From: Symsagittifera roscoffensis
Taxonomy: Eukaryota; Xenacoelomorpha; Acoela; Convolutidae
Assembly (NCBI RefSeq): GCF_963678635.1
Contig: NC_087062.1
Location: forward strand, 83,536,012 to 83,600,011
Direction: 5' to 3'
Length of the DNA: 64,000 bases
Each line of letters opens with the position of its first letter. Position 1 is the stretch's first letter. The position numbers were made by a program, and so were the translations under genes. Below, one piece after another: positions 1-12,860 of the stretch. The notes under the pieces are model-generated. The model was given only the letters and a program-made list of their open reading frames with translations. It searched no databases and had not been told where the DNA came from.

Positions 1-1440
1 AGGAACGAAAACCGTCAAACTGACAAACAGTTGTTCTAAAGTGTAAAAAATTGTTGGGTTAAAAAGAGTTTAATTTCATTAATTGAATAGAGCAACTGGG
101 TGCTACTGTCTTTTCTCCAACTTTTGCAAAAAAAAACCCAAAATTTGTTTTATTGTAAAGTGAAAAGTATTAATCGTAATGGATTTTCAAATCCACATTT
201 GGTTAAGAATAAAAAGTTATCATGATAATGATTATTTTTATCATTTTTATCGTTTTTCTTTTGGTACTAAATAAAACTTAAATATCCAATTTTTCTAATT
301 AAATTTATCCTGATTACAATTATTAGTTTCTAATTTTTTTAGGACTGATGATTGCAATCTACCTTGCTTAAAGATTCAAAGAAAGCTTGTGAATTTATAA
401 AAAGTAGTAATGATTCTCAATTAAGATTTAATTGATGTCCGATTTTTTAAAAATAGAATCGGAAAGTTCTGCGATGCTTTTTTTGTGGTTTTTATGCAGA
501 GGATCGACTTTTTCTCCTTGTCTTAGGCGATAGAAGAGCTTCAAAAAAAAAAAATACTAGTGATGATTGTAAAAGTCAAAGGAAAAAAGACAACAATGTA
601 TGTGACTGAGATTTTCCTCGACAAATTAAAGGAGTTATGATTTCTTAGCAAACAATTTCTTCAGTTAGCCTGAGATTCTCAAAAAAAAACATGTTGAAAT
701 TTTTGAGTTTTCCGTTTTTCTAGCCCTTTTTCTACAAAAAAATTAAGTAAGTGGACTATTTTACTTGCACAAAAACAGGCTATTTTTGTTTTTACTTTGA
801 TTGGTTACGTTCGTTTTCTAAAAAAAAGCCAGCATGCCATTCGAACCTACACTTTGGGGTTAGTACCCGCATTCGTACCCAATAGACACGCTAGGTCTGT
901 TATCTTACTACTATAGAGAATTTAAAAAGCTTTTGCGAGAATTAACTCATATATTGTACATTTTCTTTTCCAAAATTTTTTAATTAGGGAACACGGCTTT
1001 TTTGAAACACCAATAACTGTTCTTATAAAATAAACCTTGAAAAATGAAAAACAATGAAATTATGAACATTACGAGGCCAAACTGTGGACTAGATATGAGC
1101 ACAATTTTGTGTCTGTATGTTCCTGGATTCCAGAGACAAGTATTTAAACAAGTTTAATTTTTGTCGGAACGATCAAAGAAAATGAAAGAACAAAAGAAAA
1201 ACAAAGGGAGCGTCTTTGTCGCGGAATCCGCTTACAATGCTCAAAATGCACAGTTTGGCCTCGTAATGAGTTCGAGAGAAGGAACGAAAACCGTCAAACT
1301 GACAAACAGTTATACTAAAGTGTAAAAAATTGTTGGGTTAAAAAGAATTTGATTCCATTAATTGAATAGAGCAACTGGGTGCTACTGTCTTTTCTCCATT
1401 TTTTTGCAATAAAAAAAGCCCAAAATTTTTTGTTTTCTAC
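1..1440. repeat. Tandem repeat block, ~1.28 kb unit, at left window edge
   Basis: Bases 1-687 match 6741-7427, and 687-1435 match 6140-6890, so the block is the tail of one unit followed by the head of the next. The opening sequence recurs about 1280 bases later (near 1280). The head-to-tail join near 687 matches the one in the right arm near 56336. Each unit holds a perfect 20-bp inverted repeat (here 1067-1086 and 1249-1268). No convincing gene is seen in it. Confidence 0.9.
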
Positions 1441-1649
1441 TGGTCGCCCTGCAGTTGTTCTAGGCTCGCCCCTAATCCGTTGTGTGAAGCATCCGCTTAC
1501 AGTTTTGTCTTTTCTTTTATATCAAAGTGGCTGTTTTCTGTGATATTTATATTCTCAAACGCTATTTAATGGTTAATGTCCCATTTGTAGACCGATTTTT
1601 TGTTTAGTAGTGGCCGAAGGGGAGAAGTTAATGTCGATAAGTTAGGAAC
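1441..1649. other. Short non-coding stretch between repeat block and gypsy relic
   Basis: This is unique-looking sequence after the end of the 1.28-kb repeat. No open frame or repeat could be assigned. Confidence 0.4.
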
Positions 1650-1666
1650 GAATTTTACATATTGGT

Positions 1667-2815
1667 TTATCGAGCCGAAAATGAACGTAATTCAGAAATA
1701 TTCTTCGGGGTTGGCAGATTTTTTATTGCGTCTGCTTTACCTACCAAGAATCGTACTTCATTGCCTGAGATTTTGAAGCCAAGCCATACAATATCTGATT
1801 TAAAAACTGCGCATTTCCCCCATTTTACTGCCATGTTGTTCTTATGTAATATTGATAAGATTTTATACACTATTGATTTGTGTTCTTCCAAGGATCCACG
1901 CGAGGCTACCAGGATGTCATCTATGTAACAATTAGTGAAAGGGATATTTTTCAACAATGAGTCCATGACCCGTTCGAATTCATTAGGCATATCCCCCAGT
2001 CCGTAAAATCCCGTTATAAATCGATACGTTCCGGTAGTTGCACCGCCTACTATGCTAAAATTGCACTAATTACTTGTATGTTCGCATAGTTTGAGTTGGC
2101 TATAAGCGTTTTTCAGGTCTAGATTACTAAACCAAACTCGCCCGTTGGGTTTTTCTGAAAATTGAAGAGCCACGTTATCAATCAGTTTATGGATGTTCGG
2201 CATTTGATACTTATTTTTAAAAATTTGATCGTTTAATAACTTGGAGTCTAACGCCAGTTTGATCGAAGTATCCTTTTTCCGAGTAATTACAATTGGGCTG
2301 ATAAAACAATCTTCGTCGCATTTCTCTAATTTTATTATGTGACCTTCTGTTTCCATTCTTTTTAATTCTTCGTTCACTTCAGCGAGTAAATGGAGTGGGA
2401 CTTTCCTCCCTTTGGTTTGTATTGGTTTAAAAGGTGAGTGAAAATGTGTTACTTTTCGGTCGTTAGGTATTTTCCCAACTCTAGTGAAAAGTTCTTTGAA
2501 CTCGTTAAAAATTTTGTCAGATAAACAAGGTAAGTTTTTGTACTCACTCACGAGTGTGGGTTGGTTGACCATGCAGATGGGTTGGGGACATTTCCTCTGT
2601 GTCACTTCTATGACCAGCTTGGGTAAATTGTCGTTCCCCAGGATGTTTCGTTCGTGTCCGCCGGTTATGAAGAATGGGGTTTCTTCGCTGATCCACCCAT
2701 TGGACTGTGTTCTGACAATTATTTTTCCCAAGATATTGATCGTGTCGTTGGTGAATCCGCAGTATAAGTCTTTTCTCCACTGGGTGTATTTTGAGGTTCG
2801 GATATCTCAGTTTAA
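1667..2815 (-). pseudogene. pol: Ty3/gypsy-type pol fragment (protease end and RT), broken
   Basis: Reading on the minus strand, the piece starts with the C-terminal part of a retropepsin (ITGGHERNILGNDNLPK, the usual ILG-type strand) and continues into a reverse transcriptase. RT marks seen are the LALDSKLLND block, SNLDLKNAYSQL (the first catalytic Asp) and CYIDDILVAS (the YxDD box), followed by WLGFKIS and SELRSFSA, as in Ty3/gypsy elements. The frame is interrupted near 2000-2066 and the sequence ends at about 1650, before RNase H and integrase. It follows a gag relic in the same orientation. It is unrelated in detail to the 18.8-kb element, whose RT has YLDD. It is a dead, truncated copy. 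Confidence 0.88.
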
Positions 2816-2954
2816 TTTCATTTAATACATGCTATTTTAAAAAACTTACGGGCTTGCTGAATCTACATGTATGTTCATATTTACAATCATATCCCAGCCG
2901 ATGCCTAAGTTCAGGAGTTTCTTTGTTTCGAGACCGTTTTTGTCGTAAATAGTT

Positions 2955-3980
2955 CTAACGCTCAACACCGACAAAATTGTCATCGTCACTCTGTCCGTAC
3001 TCGTTCCACGCATTTATAACATCACACGATTCTTGGTCTTCCGTCCACGAGTTTTCCGGAGGTGCGTATGTAAAATTCTTGGTATTTACATAATTATCTG
3101 ATACAGTATTTACAGTTGGTCTCTTATTGCGTGATTTACATAGTTTGGCGAAGTGTCCTTTATAAATACAATTTTTACAGGTTATATCCTTCGCTGGGCA
3201 AACTTTTAAGTGCCCTTTCGTAAATGTATTCCCACATTTCATGCACAAGTTACTCCGTTCAATGTTTAGGCTTGATTCCTTTTTGATCTGATTTTGATTA
3301 TTAAAAGATTTAAAAGTTGTCCCGTTGGTCGACGACCGTGACATATTTGTCAATTTCTGGTGATTAAAATTTCCCTTTTCGTCGTTTAAAGCTTGATTAA
3401 GTGCTTTCGACGGGCTTATGGTTGCTGACAGTAGTTTCCTCTGGGTATCTGTGTTCTTCATATTGCAGATGAAGTTGTCCCTTATCCATTCTGCCTCGTC
3501 GGTTTCTTTGATGTTGCACGAGCTGGCCAAATCCGTCAGGGCTCCCCAGAATTGTTCGTACGGTTCGCGGTCTTTCTGCTTTCGATTTAATAATTTTTAT
3601 CTTTCGAACGTAGTGTTGGGCGGTTTGTTAAATGCTGCGTCTAATAAAGACCAGAACTCGGAGAAATTTATTGCTAAAATCTTGACTCTCGGGTTCTTTT
3701 GTGTAAAAACTCTTTTTCCTTCGCTCCCTAGGGCTAGGAACAAAATTGATCGCAGTTTCTCGTCCGCCTCCGTTCGTCTCATTCCATTAAATTTCCTCTT
3801 TTCTTCCTTGATCCGCTTTTCTTCGGCGGATTCGTACTGTTTCATCGCGTTTTTGTTCCTGTTATCTCTGTTGGCTCTTTCCGTGTCCGACTCGCTGCCT
3901 GTTGCTAGTTCCAAAATTGGTATTTGCGTCTCTGGTATCTCTGCCCGTGCAGACTCTCTAGATCCAGATTTTCTTTGGCA
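2955..3980 (-). pseudogene. gag: Ty3/gypsy-type gag fragment with zinc knuckles
   Basis: Two open pieces (3597-3914 and 2955-3530) lie in the same frame, separated essentially by one TAA near 3594. Together they show a capsid-like helical region (EPYEQFWGALTDLA follows the stop) and then two cysteine clusters, CMKCGNTFTKGHLKVC and CKNCIYKGHFAKLC. The second is a standard CX2CX4HX4C nucleocapsid knuckle. The acidic tail runs towards the protease fragment. This is the gag of the same defective element as the downstream pol piece. The single stop suggests fairly recent inactivation, or a stop that was originally suppressed. Confidence 0.83.
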
Positions 3981-4059
3981 ATCATCGCCAATTGAAATTG
4001 GTCGCTACATTGGGTCCAGGCATGCGGTGGCTCTAGGGTTTGGTTAGGCGAAAAGGGAG

Positions 4060-4305
4060 GAATTCCACGCACGTTCGAATCATTTGACTGCGGCAGAATA
4101 AACTATTCTAATTCTATATACTTATGTACAATTACTGTACATAAATTTAAAAAAACTAAAACTATTAAAAGTAAGTATGTGAACTAATAACGTTAAAAGG
4201 ACACCTGAGCAATATCTCATATCGACCAATGGTCGTAACTAAATTGGTTAACAGGTATTATTTAAATACCGAAGGTCATTTAAGGCACTAAAACAAATCA
4301 CAACA
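4060..4305. other. Non-coding segment, possible LTR remnant of the gypsy relic
   Basis: This AT-rich stretch lies upstream (minus-strand sense) of the gag relic and ends exactly where homology to the right arm begins (4306). That position would suit a 5' LTR, but no second copy is present to prove it. Confidence 0.3.
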
Positions 4306-4563
4306 CTGTCAATTGCTATTACTATTTTCAGCTCTCGTCTCTTGGCTTTTATTTGGCTCATATTGTCTGAACATTTTCATTCCTTTTTTCTATCCTTTGG
4401 TTTGCAACTAATACACAGACAATTTCGTAGTGCTTACTATGAATCTTCATAGAGCTCACTATTAACAAAAATGTCTGCAATAAATTGCCAAACACGTAGA
4501 ATTATAGGTGACTTTAGAGATTCAAGGTTTCGACCTCCTCAAATGGGTTAAGAGTTTCAAGAG

Positions 4564-6130
4564 TTGAAACCCCTCCTAGGAATACGACCGCCTAATCATC
4601 CAAAAGGTTTCCTTTGGTTATATTTTACGATGTCGAAATTTAGTCAACACATTAGAAACATTTCACTTTTCCAATTCGGCACCAATATACATTTTGCAGA
4701 ATGTGCCTTAAGAGGTTACGGGCTTTTTCCACTCAGTCCATATTTTATTTTAAATTTTGAAAAACTAATATTGCGTTTTTACAATGTCATAAAATTTTGC
4801 GTAGTGAACAAACTAACTATTGTGAACTCATTTGTTCTTCATATCTTGCTTCAAAACATTACCCATTTAGCCATAATAACACGTAATACAACTGAGAATT
4901 TGTAATTGTTGAAATATGGGGAGGGGGTTAGTGGAATATACCTGACTTTTTTTTGAATTATTTTGGTCATAAATTTAACCTGCATGGCAGTGAGTTTAGT
5001 TTAAGAAAATGGGGATTTATATAGTGCTTTCAGGCCCTTTTCCTTTTTACCCCAGCTGCAAATGTCATACGATTCAGCTATCTTTTCACATTGCCGGATT
5101 GTTAAACAAAGTTAGCATGCAGACTAATTGCGCCATGACATACATAATTGGTTTTCACACGTAACCTTGTAAAGCAACTCTTTAGACCATAAAATTGATG
5201 CTTATGTAAGGTAGGAGTAAAAAAAAAACAAGCCTGTTTTCAAATTTGAGAAAACCAATTTAGTCGATTTTAACAAATTCAACAATTTTTGGGAAATTTT
5301 GTGAAAAGCTGCCGCTTCAAGAAAAACATACATACATTCTTGCGCTGAGCAAAAACAATTGTAAGCAATCATTATAAAGCTATGCCTCGTCTTTATCAAG
5401 TTTTAAAACATCTGTTTTGTATATTCAGTTTCGTGCTGGAACTTTTTTCACAGGTCGTGTTAAAAAAATTTAGCCAATTTTTACAGGCCAGCAATTCAGA
5501 ACTCTTCAAAATCTGAAAAGACAATATCTAGTAACATTAGCTGTCCTATGTAAACCAACTTATTTTGAATTGACATTGAGAAAAAGTAATTCATTACGAA
5601 ACTCCAGCAGTTCATCAAAGGAATAACTTGAACCCAAATGCAATTCAATAATTTCAAAAAACGCCGTTTTGGAGAACAAACTTTTAAATTGCAAGCCAAT
5701 ATTTACTCGAAATAGTCTCAAATTGCAGTTAAAGAGTTGACCGTCTCACGGAAAGAGACGCCTATTTTTGTTATCAACAAACCAAATACAAGGGTATTCG
5801 TTTGATTGGTTGATCCCATGACAAACCTTGTTTATTGTTCCGACCATTTGAAAATTCAATTGGGTTGCGTGATATATCCTATCAAAGTCTTTTCAGTTGT
5901 GATTCAAACCACATTTAAAATTCGGAAAAAAGTCCCAGTGCTGAGAAAAAACAGTTTGAAAATTTGGTTTCTCGTCTTTTTTCGAGCGTCGAGCGAATTA
6001 AGCAATCAAGCAGGCTTACAATAGCTTAATTATGCCTACTTAGAGGCCTAAGAACTTAGTTTTAAGCGAGTAAAATTACTTTTTGGGGCTTTAATTCAGA
6101 AACAAAAAATTCAGAAAATTTCTGCAAAAA
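4564..6130. other. Arm sequence with no recognised gene
   Basis: Small open frames here (for example 4564-4905, plus) are partly kept in the right arm (58071-58346). They have no recognisable motif and an AT-rich composition. I would not call them genes. A short hairpin-like GTCTC/GAGAC pair is near 5745-5760. Confidence 0.4.
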
Positions 6131-6139
6131 AACATAAAA

Positions 6140-7427
6140 TGAAAAAAAAAATGTTGAAATTTTTGAGTTTTCCGTTTTTCTAGCCCTTTTTCTACAAAAA
6201 AATTAAGTAAGTGGGCTATTTTACTTGCACAAAAACAGGCTATTTTTGTTTTTACTACGATTGGTTACGTTCGTTTTCTAAAAAAAAGCCAGCATGCCAT
6301 TCGAACCTACACTTTGGGGTTAGTACCCGCATTCGTACCCAATAGACACGCTAGATCTGTTATCTTACCACTATAGAGAATTTAAAATGCTTTTGCGAGA
6401 ATTAACTCATATATTGTAAATTTTCTTTTCCAAAATTTTTTAATTAGGGAACACGGCTTTTTTGAAACACCAATAACTGTTCTTATAAAATAAACCTTGA
6501 AAAAATGAAAAACAATGAAATTATGAACATTACGAGGCCAAACTGTGGACTGGATAGGAGCACAATTTTGTTTCTGTATGTTCCTGGATTCCAGAGACAA
6601 TTTTTTAAACTTGTTTAATTTTTGTCGGAACGATCAAAGAAAATGAAAGAACAAAAGAAGAACAAAGGGAGCGTCTTTGTCGCGGAATCCGCTTACAATG
6701 CACAAAATGCACAGTTTGGCCTCGTAATGAGTTCGAGAGAAGTAACGAAAACCGTCAAACTGACAAACAGTTGTTCTAAAGTGTAAAAAATTGTTGGGTT
6801 AAAAAGAGTTTAATTTCATTAATTGAATAGAGCAACTGGGTGCTACTGTCTTTTCTCCAATTTTTGCAATAAAAAAAACCCAAAATTTGTTTTATTGTAA
6901 AGTGAAAAGTATTAATCGTAATGGATTTTCAAATCCACATTTGGTTACGAATAAAAAGTTATCATGATAATGATTATTTTTATCATTTTTATCGTTTTTC
7001 TTTTGGTACTAAATAAAACTTAAATATCCAATTTTTCTAATTAAATTTATCCTGATTACAATTATTAGTTTCTAATTTTTTTAGGACTGATGATTGCAAT
7101 CTACCTTGCTTAAAGATTCAAAGAAAGCTTGTGAATTTATAAAAAGTAGTAATGATTCTCAATTAAGATTTAATTGATGTCCGATTTTTTAAAAATAGAA
7201 TCGGAAAGTTCTGCGATGCTTTTTTTGTGGTTTTTATGCAGAGGATCGACTTTTTCTCCTTGTCTTAGGCGATAGAAGAGCTTCAAAAAAAAAAAAATAC
7301 TAGTGATGATTGTAAAAGTCAAAGGAAAAAAGACAACAATGTATGTGACTGAGATTTTCCTCGACAAATTAAAGGAGTTATGATTTCTTAGCAAACAATT
7401 TCTTCAGTTAGCCTGAGATTCTCCTCG
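6140..7427 (+). repeat. Single ~1.28-kb repeat unit inside left arm
   Basis: The same unit occurs at 1-1440 and as about 1.4 copies in the right arm. The perfect 20-bp inverted repeat sits at 6528-6547 and 6710-6729 with ~160 bp between, which may mark a nested MITE. Small frames inside (6382-6600 minus, 7170-7394 minus) are conserved only because the repeat is. No gene is inferred. Confidence 0.88.
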
Positions 7428-8900
7428 GATAATTTCAAGAAATCCTGGAAATCCAATTAAAAAAATTGTTTATATGATTTGAAATCAGAAAACCTCCCAA
7501 TTTAAAGCTTGTTTGGTTTTAGATTTACATAAAATAGACTTACCAGACTTAAATAAAACAAAATGACACAATTAGATTAACAACTTTTTTCAAAAAAAAA
7601 TTTAAGCTGATCTTAGATTAAACATAAGTAATTGAAGAGTATAAGCTCAGAGATTACAAGGTCATTTAGTTGTGACGATTTTGGTGGGTCTATGAGAAAA
7701 GTCAAGACACAAAATTATCCTTCATGAAAATGGAAAAATGACAATGGATTCGTCACAGAAACTGAAATCAATCACTTAAAAATTTCTTTAGAATTACAGC
7801 TCAAAAGTGTAACAAAATCTGTCTTTGTTAGCGCTTTCCGAAATAGGGTTGAATAAAAAATTTTTGAAAGTTGTTTTCAAACCAGAAATGTATTAAGATT
7901 TAATTACATCCAGTAGAGAAAGGAAAAGATGAGGAGTAGGGCTTCATGTCAAAAAGGGATTAATTACGATGTGGTTAGAAAAACTGAAACTGATCATTAT
8001 CAGATATTAACAAACCAGTCAAGATTTGAATGAAACTCTAAAAAAGGGTGGACATTCCTAACCGTTTTGTACGGGAGCCCAAATGGTAAAAGAGACGGAT
8101 TCTTCGGAACTTTAGCTATGAAATTTCTAGCCTTAAGTCCTGAACCAACTGACAAAAATAGATTTTTGGAAATTTCAACATCGATATATGTAAAAACATA
8201 AAAAACCTTGTGAATTTATTCAATTACTTTGGGTTGTTGTAACCCCGGAGCCTATGATTACTGGTGGAACAAAAAGTTCAGGTACATTTATATACTTAGT
8301 CCTCGCAAACTATCAAACAACAGCATCAAGTTACAAATCTGCAGTAAAAGCCCACAGCACAATAAGTGTTCGCTGTGGAAAGAAACTAGGAAAGAATCAG
8401 ATTTTTTGATTACAGGAACACAATTTTACGAAAAATGAAAAACTCTAAGTCAAACGGAAAAAAGTAGTTTTTGCTATTTTGACTGCTAAATGATTTGCCT
8501 TCAAACGAAAATAATTTTAAATCTTTGGAAAGAACTCAAGCTATTTCATGCTGATGAATCGAAAAGCTCAGAACAAAAATTAAACAGGAATTTTAAATCA
8601 TGGAAAATTAAGATACCAAAACAGAAGCTAATACAAACAAAAATCGTTCCTAGAACTGAAAACTGAACCAAATCATAAAATTTGGCGAGCTGATAGAAAG
8701 CAACGAAATAAAGTCAAATCCTTAAATGTATCACAATAACGTTCTTTTTCGCAAAACCAGATAACAGATATAAGCAGAGAAATAGCAAAAACAAATTTTA
8801 CAAAATGAAAGCATTGAGAAGATAAGCTCTAAAACAGTCAGTTGAGCCGTCCAATCTATCTGCAAACCAATTGAACAAATTTTTTACAACCATAGGAGAA
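7428..8900 (+). other. Probable degraded upstream part of the LINE, or spacer
   Basis: AT-rich sequence with many stops in all frames leads into the LINE RT fragment. Some scattered frames (for example near 8050-8170) vaguely recall the endonuclease region of non-LTR elements, but too weakly for a firm call. The open frame 8229-8438 is conserved in the other arm. Confidence 0.35.
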
Positions 8901-10070
8901 AAAGGAGAAATTGAGCAATGATCCTAAACGTTAGTGTAAAAATAGTGAAATTATTTCAACATGCGATTAGACAAAATGGCTGTCGCATACAAATTTCAGC
9001 AAAGTGTTGGTTAAAATTTCAAATCTATAAAACAAAAATATCGAGAGATTCTTTGGCGTTAATAGTTTTTCGATGTGATCCTTGGAAGCTCTACGGGTAC
9101 CTTTTTTTGACGCCGTTTACCGAGAGCGCTATTTCGGAAAACGTTTTCCCAGCTTGTCTTAAAACTGCTGGAAAAACAAGGGTTAAATCAGATTGCACTA
9201 ATCATCGCTCCGTAACATTGTTGCCAAATTTCAGCAAAATTTTCGAAAAAAAAAATCAAAAAACATTTGATTGTTTTGCTGGTAAAGAACAAATTATTGT
9301 CAAACGTGCAAAACGCTTATTGGAAAAACCAAACTAATATGCATTTGCTTATTAGTCTAGTGCAAGAGAAAAAAATAGAAAAAAAACAGGCACACAGTGT
9401 CCTCATTGACTTAACAAAAGCGTTTGACACAATTCCACCCAAGTTGTTATTATAAAAGTGTTTCAACCATGGATTATGGGGATGAATGCATAAGTTACTT
9501 CAATCATACCAAAGTGAAAAATAGCAGGATGAATTTTTCTGCAACAGGCAATCAGATTTGAAACCGATATCATATGGAGTGCACAATGATCTTTGGTCGG
9601 CCCCATACTTTTCTGAGTCTATGTTAACGATATTTTTGATCAAATCAAACACTTGAAAAAAAAAACTTTTTTTTCAATGACACTGAAACAGTAAACCTTA
9701 GAAAGGAATCCCTTTCTAATTTGAGTCAAGATTTAAATCGACAACTTACGATTTAAACTGATAAGAAATCGTGGTAAAACAAAAAATGTTATTTTTTGCG
9801 GAGACAAAGTTACAATTAGCAACGCCAACTATGAAAATAAAAAGTAAGACCAAGATTTTTCGTATATTTAATGTGGCTTGCTTATTCGTAGCAACTTAAA
9901 TTTCGAAGAGCATGTTAACATATTGAGAAAAAGTTAGCTGAAAGCCCTGTTATTCTGTATACACTGAGGAAATATTTAACCGGGATTTTTACAACACAAA
10001 CAATAGGCCTGTTTTCCAATATGGAGCAATTAGATACTTCAATTATATAATTCATCTCAAACAGCTAATT
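8900..10070 (+). pseudogene. Non-LTR retrotransposon (LINE) reverse-transcriptase fragment
   Basis: Plus-strand fragments in changing frames give a classical LINE RT series: a block with NHRSVTLLPNFSKIFEK (9200s), then LVKNKLLSNVQNAYWKNQ, then SVLIDLTKAFDTIPPKLLL (9400-9453, containing the first catalytic Asp). Beyond 9480 a frame continues with SDLKPISYGVPQ and a degraded later RT region to about 10070. Several frameshifts and stops make it non-functional. The reading resembles jockey/CR1-like elements, but the clade is not certain. The right arm carries the same decayed copy, so it predates the duplication. Confidence 0.85.
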
Positions 10071-12010
10071 AGCCTTTTAGCAGAAATATTACAAGGTGAC
10101 CCACATTATGTGGATTTGAGGTGAGCAAATAACAGAAACTGAATTAAAAACGTCACTTTATGGAGAAAACAGAATAAGAGTCCTCAAAACAGAAGTGACA
10201 AAAGCAAAAGAATAGTTGAAATGCCTGAAAAACAGAAAAAGAGTGTTGCTTAATGCAATTATTAATTTTGAAGAAAAAATTCAAAATCTTGTTGATGAAA
10301 TGAGAAACAGCGCCAGGTGTATCTTCAAAATCTCTCATTTAATATCTTGTTCGATAACGTATTTTCTGAAATCCTATTTTGGTAGTTGAGGGAATGAAAA
10401 TTCATACTTTTAAGGTACCTAGTTAAAATATAGCTGATATATTGGTAGTAAAGTTTCTTTCTGTTTTTCTTTCTTTTCAGATTAGCCGTTAGTATTATGG
10501 GTAGAACATTGTTTTGTGGAGCCCAATTATTTCTTCTAACTTTTTTTCATCTGTCTACAATGTTTGAATGAAGCTATTGCGTGCTTTTCTTTATATATCG
10601 TTTTCATTGCTGAAAATTATTGCTCTCTTTAAGATGATTAGAAGTAGGTCGCAAGACCTGATTTTATCCTACAATTTGTTTCAAGTTACTACTTAAACGA
10701 GTAAATACTATTGTTTGTCAGTTTCGCCCCCGCAGTTTGGATAGTAAGACTTACCAACGTTCAACTCTTTAACAGCATTAGCTTTTAATTAGGGTTGAAT
10801 TAGCTTTTTGTGCGTTTTTGGTTTTCGTATTTACGTTAGAGGTCCCAGTAAGAGACTATGCTTAATGATTATACTCTAGGACAATTGGCATAACAGTCAA
10901 ACTTATGACGACTTTAACTCTACTTGTCTCATACTTTCGGGGTCTGCTAGTCTCGAAATTAAACATTTTTTAGGAGACTCGGCTTCAGCTTAATTTTAAT
11001 TTCCAAAAGCGAAATCTCCCAAAAAAGGGAGATTTCTCTTTGATTCTGATCAGCCGGTAATTTGTTGTTTTTTAGCACCAAGCACACGCTCACTGAGTCT
11101 GCAGTAGTTTTGTATTATTTCGATATGCTAAACATCATTTCGTTTACGTTGGTTGGTAAGCCAGACTTTTCAGTTTCATGACAGCTTCCATTCCTCAGTT
11201 AGTAACCTAAAAGATACTGATTGTTAAAATAAGTACTTCCTCTGAAGTGTTTTTGAATTTCCTCCTACTGCAACCTTGTTGACCTTTTTTGTCTTAGCGT
11301 GTTGTACCTATAAAAGCTAGCTTCCTCGGGTTTCGAATGCTCGAACGAACTGTTTTTATTCAATCGGTTTTGTACTCGTCTGCACATCACTGAATCGGTG
11401 CAAAGTAAGAGCTTTATTAGGATTTTTTTGGAGAACAACACAATAATTGCTTCAAAAGTAGTCCGTATATAACATCACTGAGAAAAAAACGACAGAAAAC
11501 AAAATATACCATTTAAGATAACTCAATAATTTTTTCAATGAGTTAACATGCTCCCATTTTGGACAGCAAAAAAGAAGAATTAGGTCTTCTTTAGTTCAGC
11601 TGCAAAAGGTCAATTAAAGTTGTGTATTAACTACTACTAAGTTTCAAGTAAGTGTTTTAACTAAGAAGATTTCTCTCTTCTTAGCTTAGGTGATTTCCCA
11701 CAGAATTGAACAGTTAGGATGTTGGTCCTTTCCCTCGAGGATTATCCCCTTATTTTCTATTATCTCACAGGTTACTATTTTTCAAACCAACCTAAATAAT
11801 CTGCCAAAACATCTACTGCAGTCATCTTATTGATATATTGAAACAAATTTTTAATAAAATTTTTTTTTCAATGTAAACATCTGGTACGGTAGCTAAATAG
11901 TCCGGAAAGCCAAAAACAGTTCCAGTCAAAAACAAAGCTAGTAAAAGCTTAAGCGTGCTCCTTTTCTTTCAATTCTCTTTCCTCACTTGAAATTACTAAC
12001 ACACGGCCAA
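10071..12010. other. Arm sequence without a recognised gene
   Basis: AT-rich, with stops in all frames. It contains a perfect 10-bp inverted repeat with a six-A loop (11011-11020 and 11027-11036) that is damaged in the right arm. No exon could be supported apart from the short one starting at 12011. Confidence 0.4.
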
Positions 12011-12080
12011 ATGTTCAGAAGGCTGCGTTATACCCCTTCAGTTTTTGCTGACGCATTCATAAAAGAAATGGCTCAAAAAG
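12011..12080 (+). CDS. Candidate first coding exon of an unidentified gene
   Basis: An ATG opens 23 codons (MFRRLRYTPSVFADAFIKEM...) and runs directly into GTAAG at 12081, a good 5' splice site. The right arm keeps ATG, frame and donor (50389-50458), with one amino-acid difference (Tyr to Phe). Both arms preserving a frame in otherwise drifting sequence argues for a real exon. The N-terminus is basic and hydrophobic and could be a mitochondrial-type leader, but that is a guess. The following exon was not found. In the left arm the 18.8-kb LTR element lies a few hundred bases downstream and would sit in the intron. Confidence 0.45.
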
Positions 12081-12435
12081 GTAAGAAAATGTGAAAATAT
12101 AATGTTAACTCTACAAAAAGAATACTATTGGTCTAACTTTCCCTTTTAATAAGCACTACTCCTCTAACCCTCCCCCTCCCCCCATCCTCAAGATTTACAA
12201 TTTTAAAAACTTGTCGAATTCAAAACAAAAACTGTTATTTTACAAAACAAAATATAGTTTTCTTCACTGCGAGTGGTTTTTGCTTTTGGAATTAAAATAC
12301 TAGATGGTGAAATTCAATAATTTTTATTGGATCACAAAAAACTAGATGCGAAGCTATCACTGGGTCAGATATTTTTTGAAAGTGGGGTTTCAAGAGTTGG
12401 ACTTGCATTCAGTACTATTATACATTTCTGCTGTG

Positions 12436-12439
12436 TTTT
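12436..12439. repeat. Target-site duplication, left copy (TTTT)
   Basis: The four T residues abut the LTR and are matched at 31289-31292. The empty site in the right arm (50030-50033) has one copy. A 4-bp duplication is within the 4-6 bp range usual for LTR integrases. Confidence 0.85.
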
Positions 12440-12847
12440 TGAGTTAGGACCGAAGTGTAACTCATAGAGTAATTTCGGATAGGGTACACCGTCTGCTCGT
12501 CACGCTATCTTATTTTCGGCCGGATAGATTCGTGCAACTTCTTAGTCTAATACCGATCCTAATCTTACTCTTATACTATCTAGTCTCAGGTTGTTTAACT
12601 AGTCTCTGCTAGGCTCAATAGATCTAGGGTATACTGGTTTATTGCGGCTGCTGAAGTGCTCGGGAGAGTCCAACTAATTTCTAAGTTAAATTCAAATCTC
12701 TCTGGTGCTGAAATTACAAGTAACTTCAGCACTTACAAATAAGTGGGTTGTTAGTTAGATGGATCATGATTGGTTAATATTAAATACTTTACATTGGTAA
12801 AACATTTAATTTATCCAATCATAAAATGTAGTTTAGATCAGGTTCCA
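12440..12847 (-). repeat. 3' LTR of the 18.8-kb element
   Basis: This 408-bp copy looks identical to 30881-31288 and has TG...CA ends. In sense orientation it has CCAAT-like boxes near its start, then a strong hairpin (12705-12732: 8-bp arms GTGCTGAA/TTCAGCAC plus an inner TTAC/GTAA), then AATAAA (12643-12638) about 60 bases further on. That order would put a TAR-like stem and a poly(A) signal within the transcribed part, but the start site is not known. Confidence 0.95.
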
Positions 12848-12860
12848 CCCATCCGGGTTT
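12848..12860 (-). promoter_or_regulatory. Weak polypurine-tract candidate next to 3' LTR
   Basis: On the sense (minus) strand the bases directly before the 3' LTR read AAACCCGGATGGG. Only the last seven are purine-rich (GGATGGG), so it is a poor PPT. It is named for its position rather than its composition. Confidence 0.35.
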
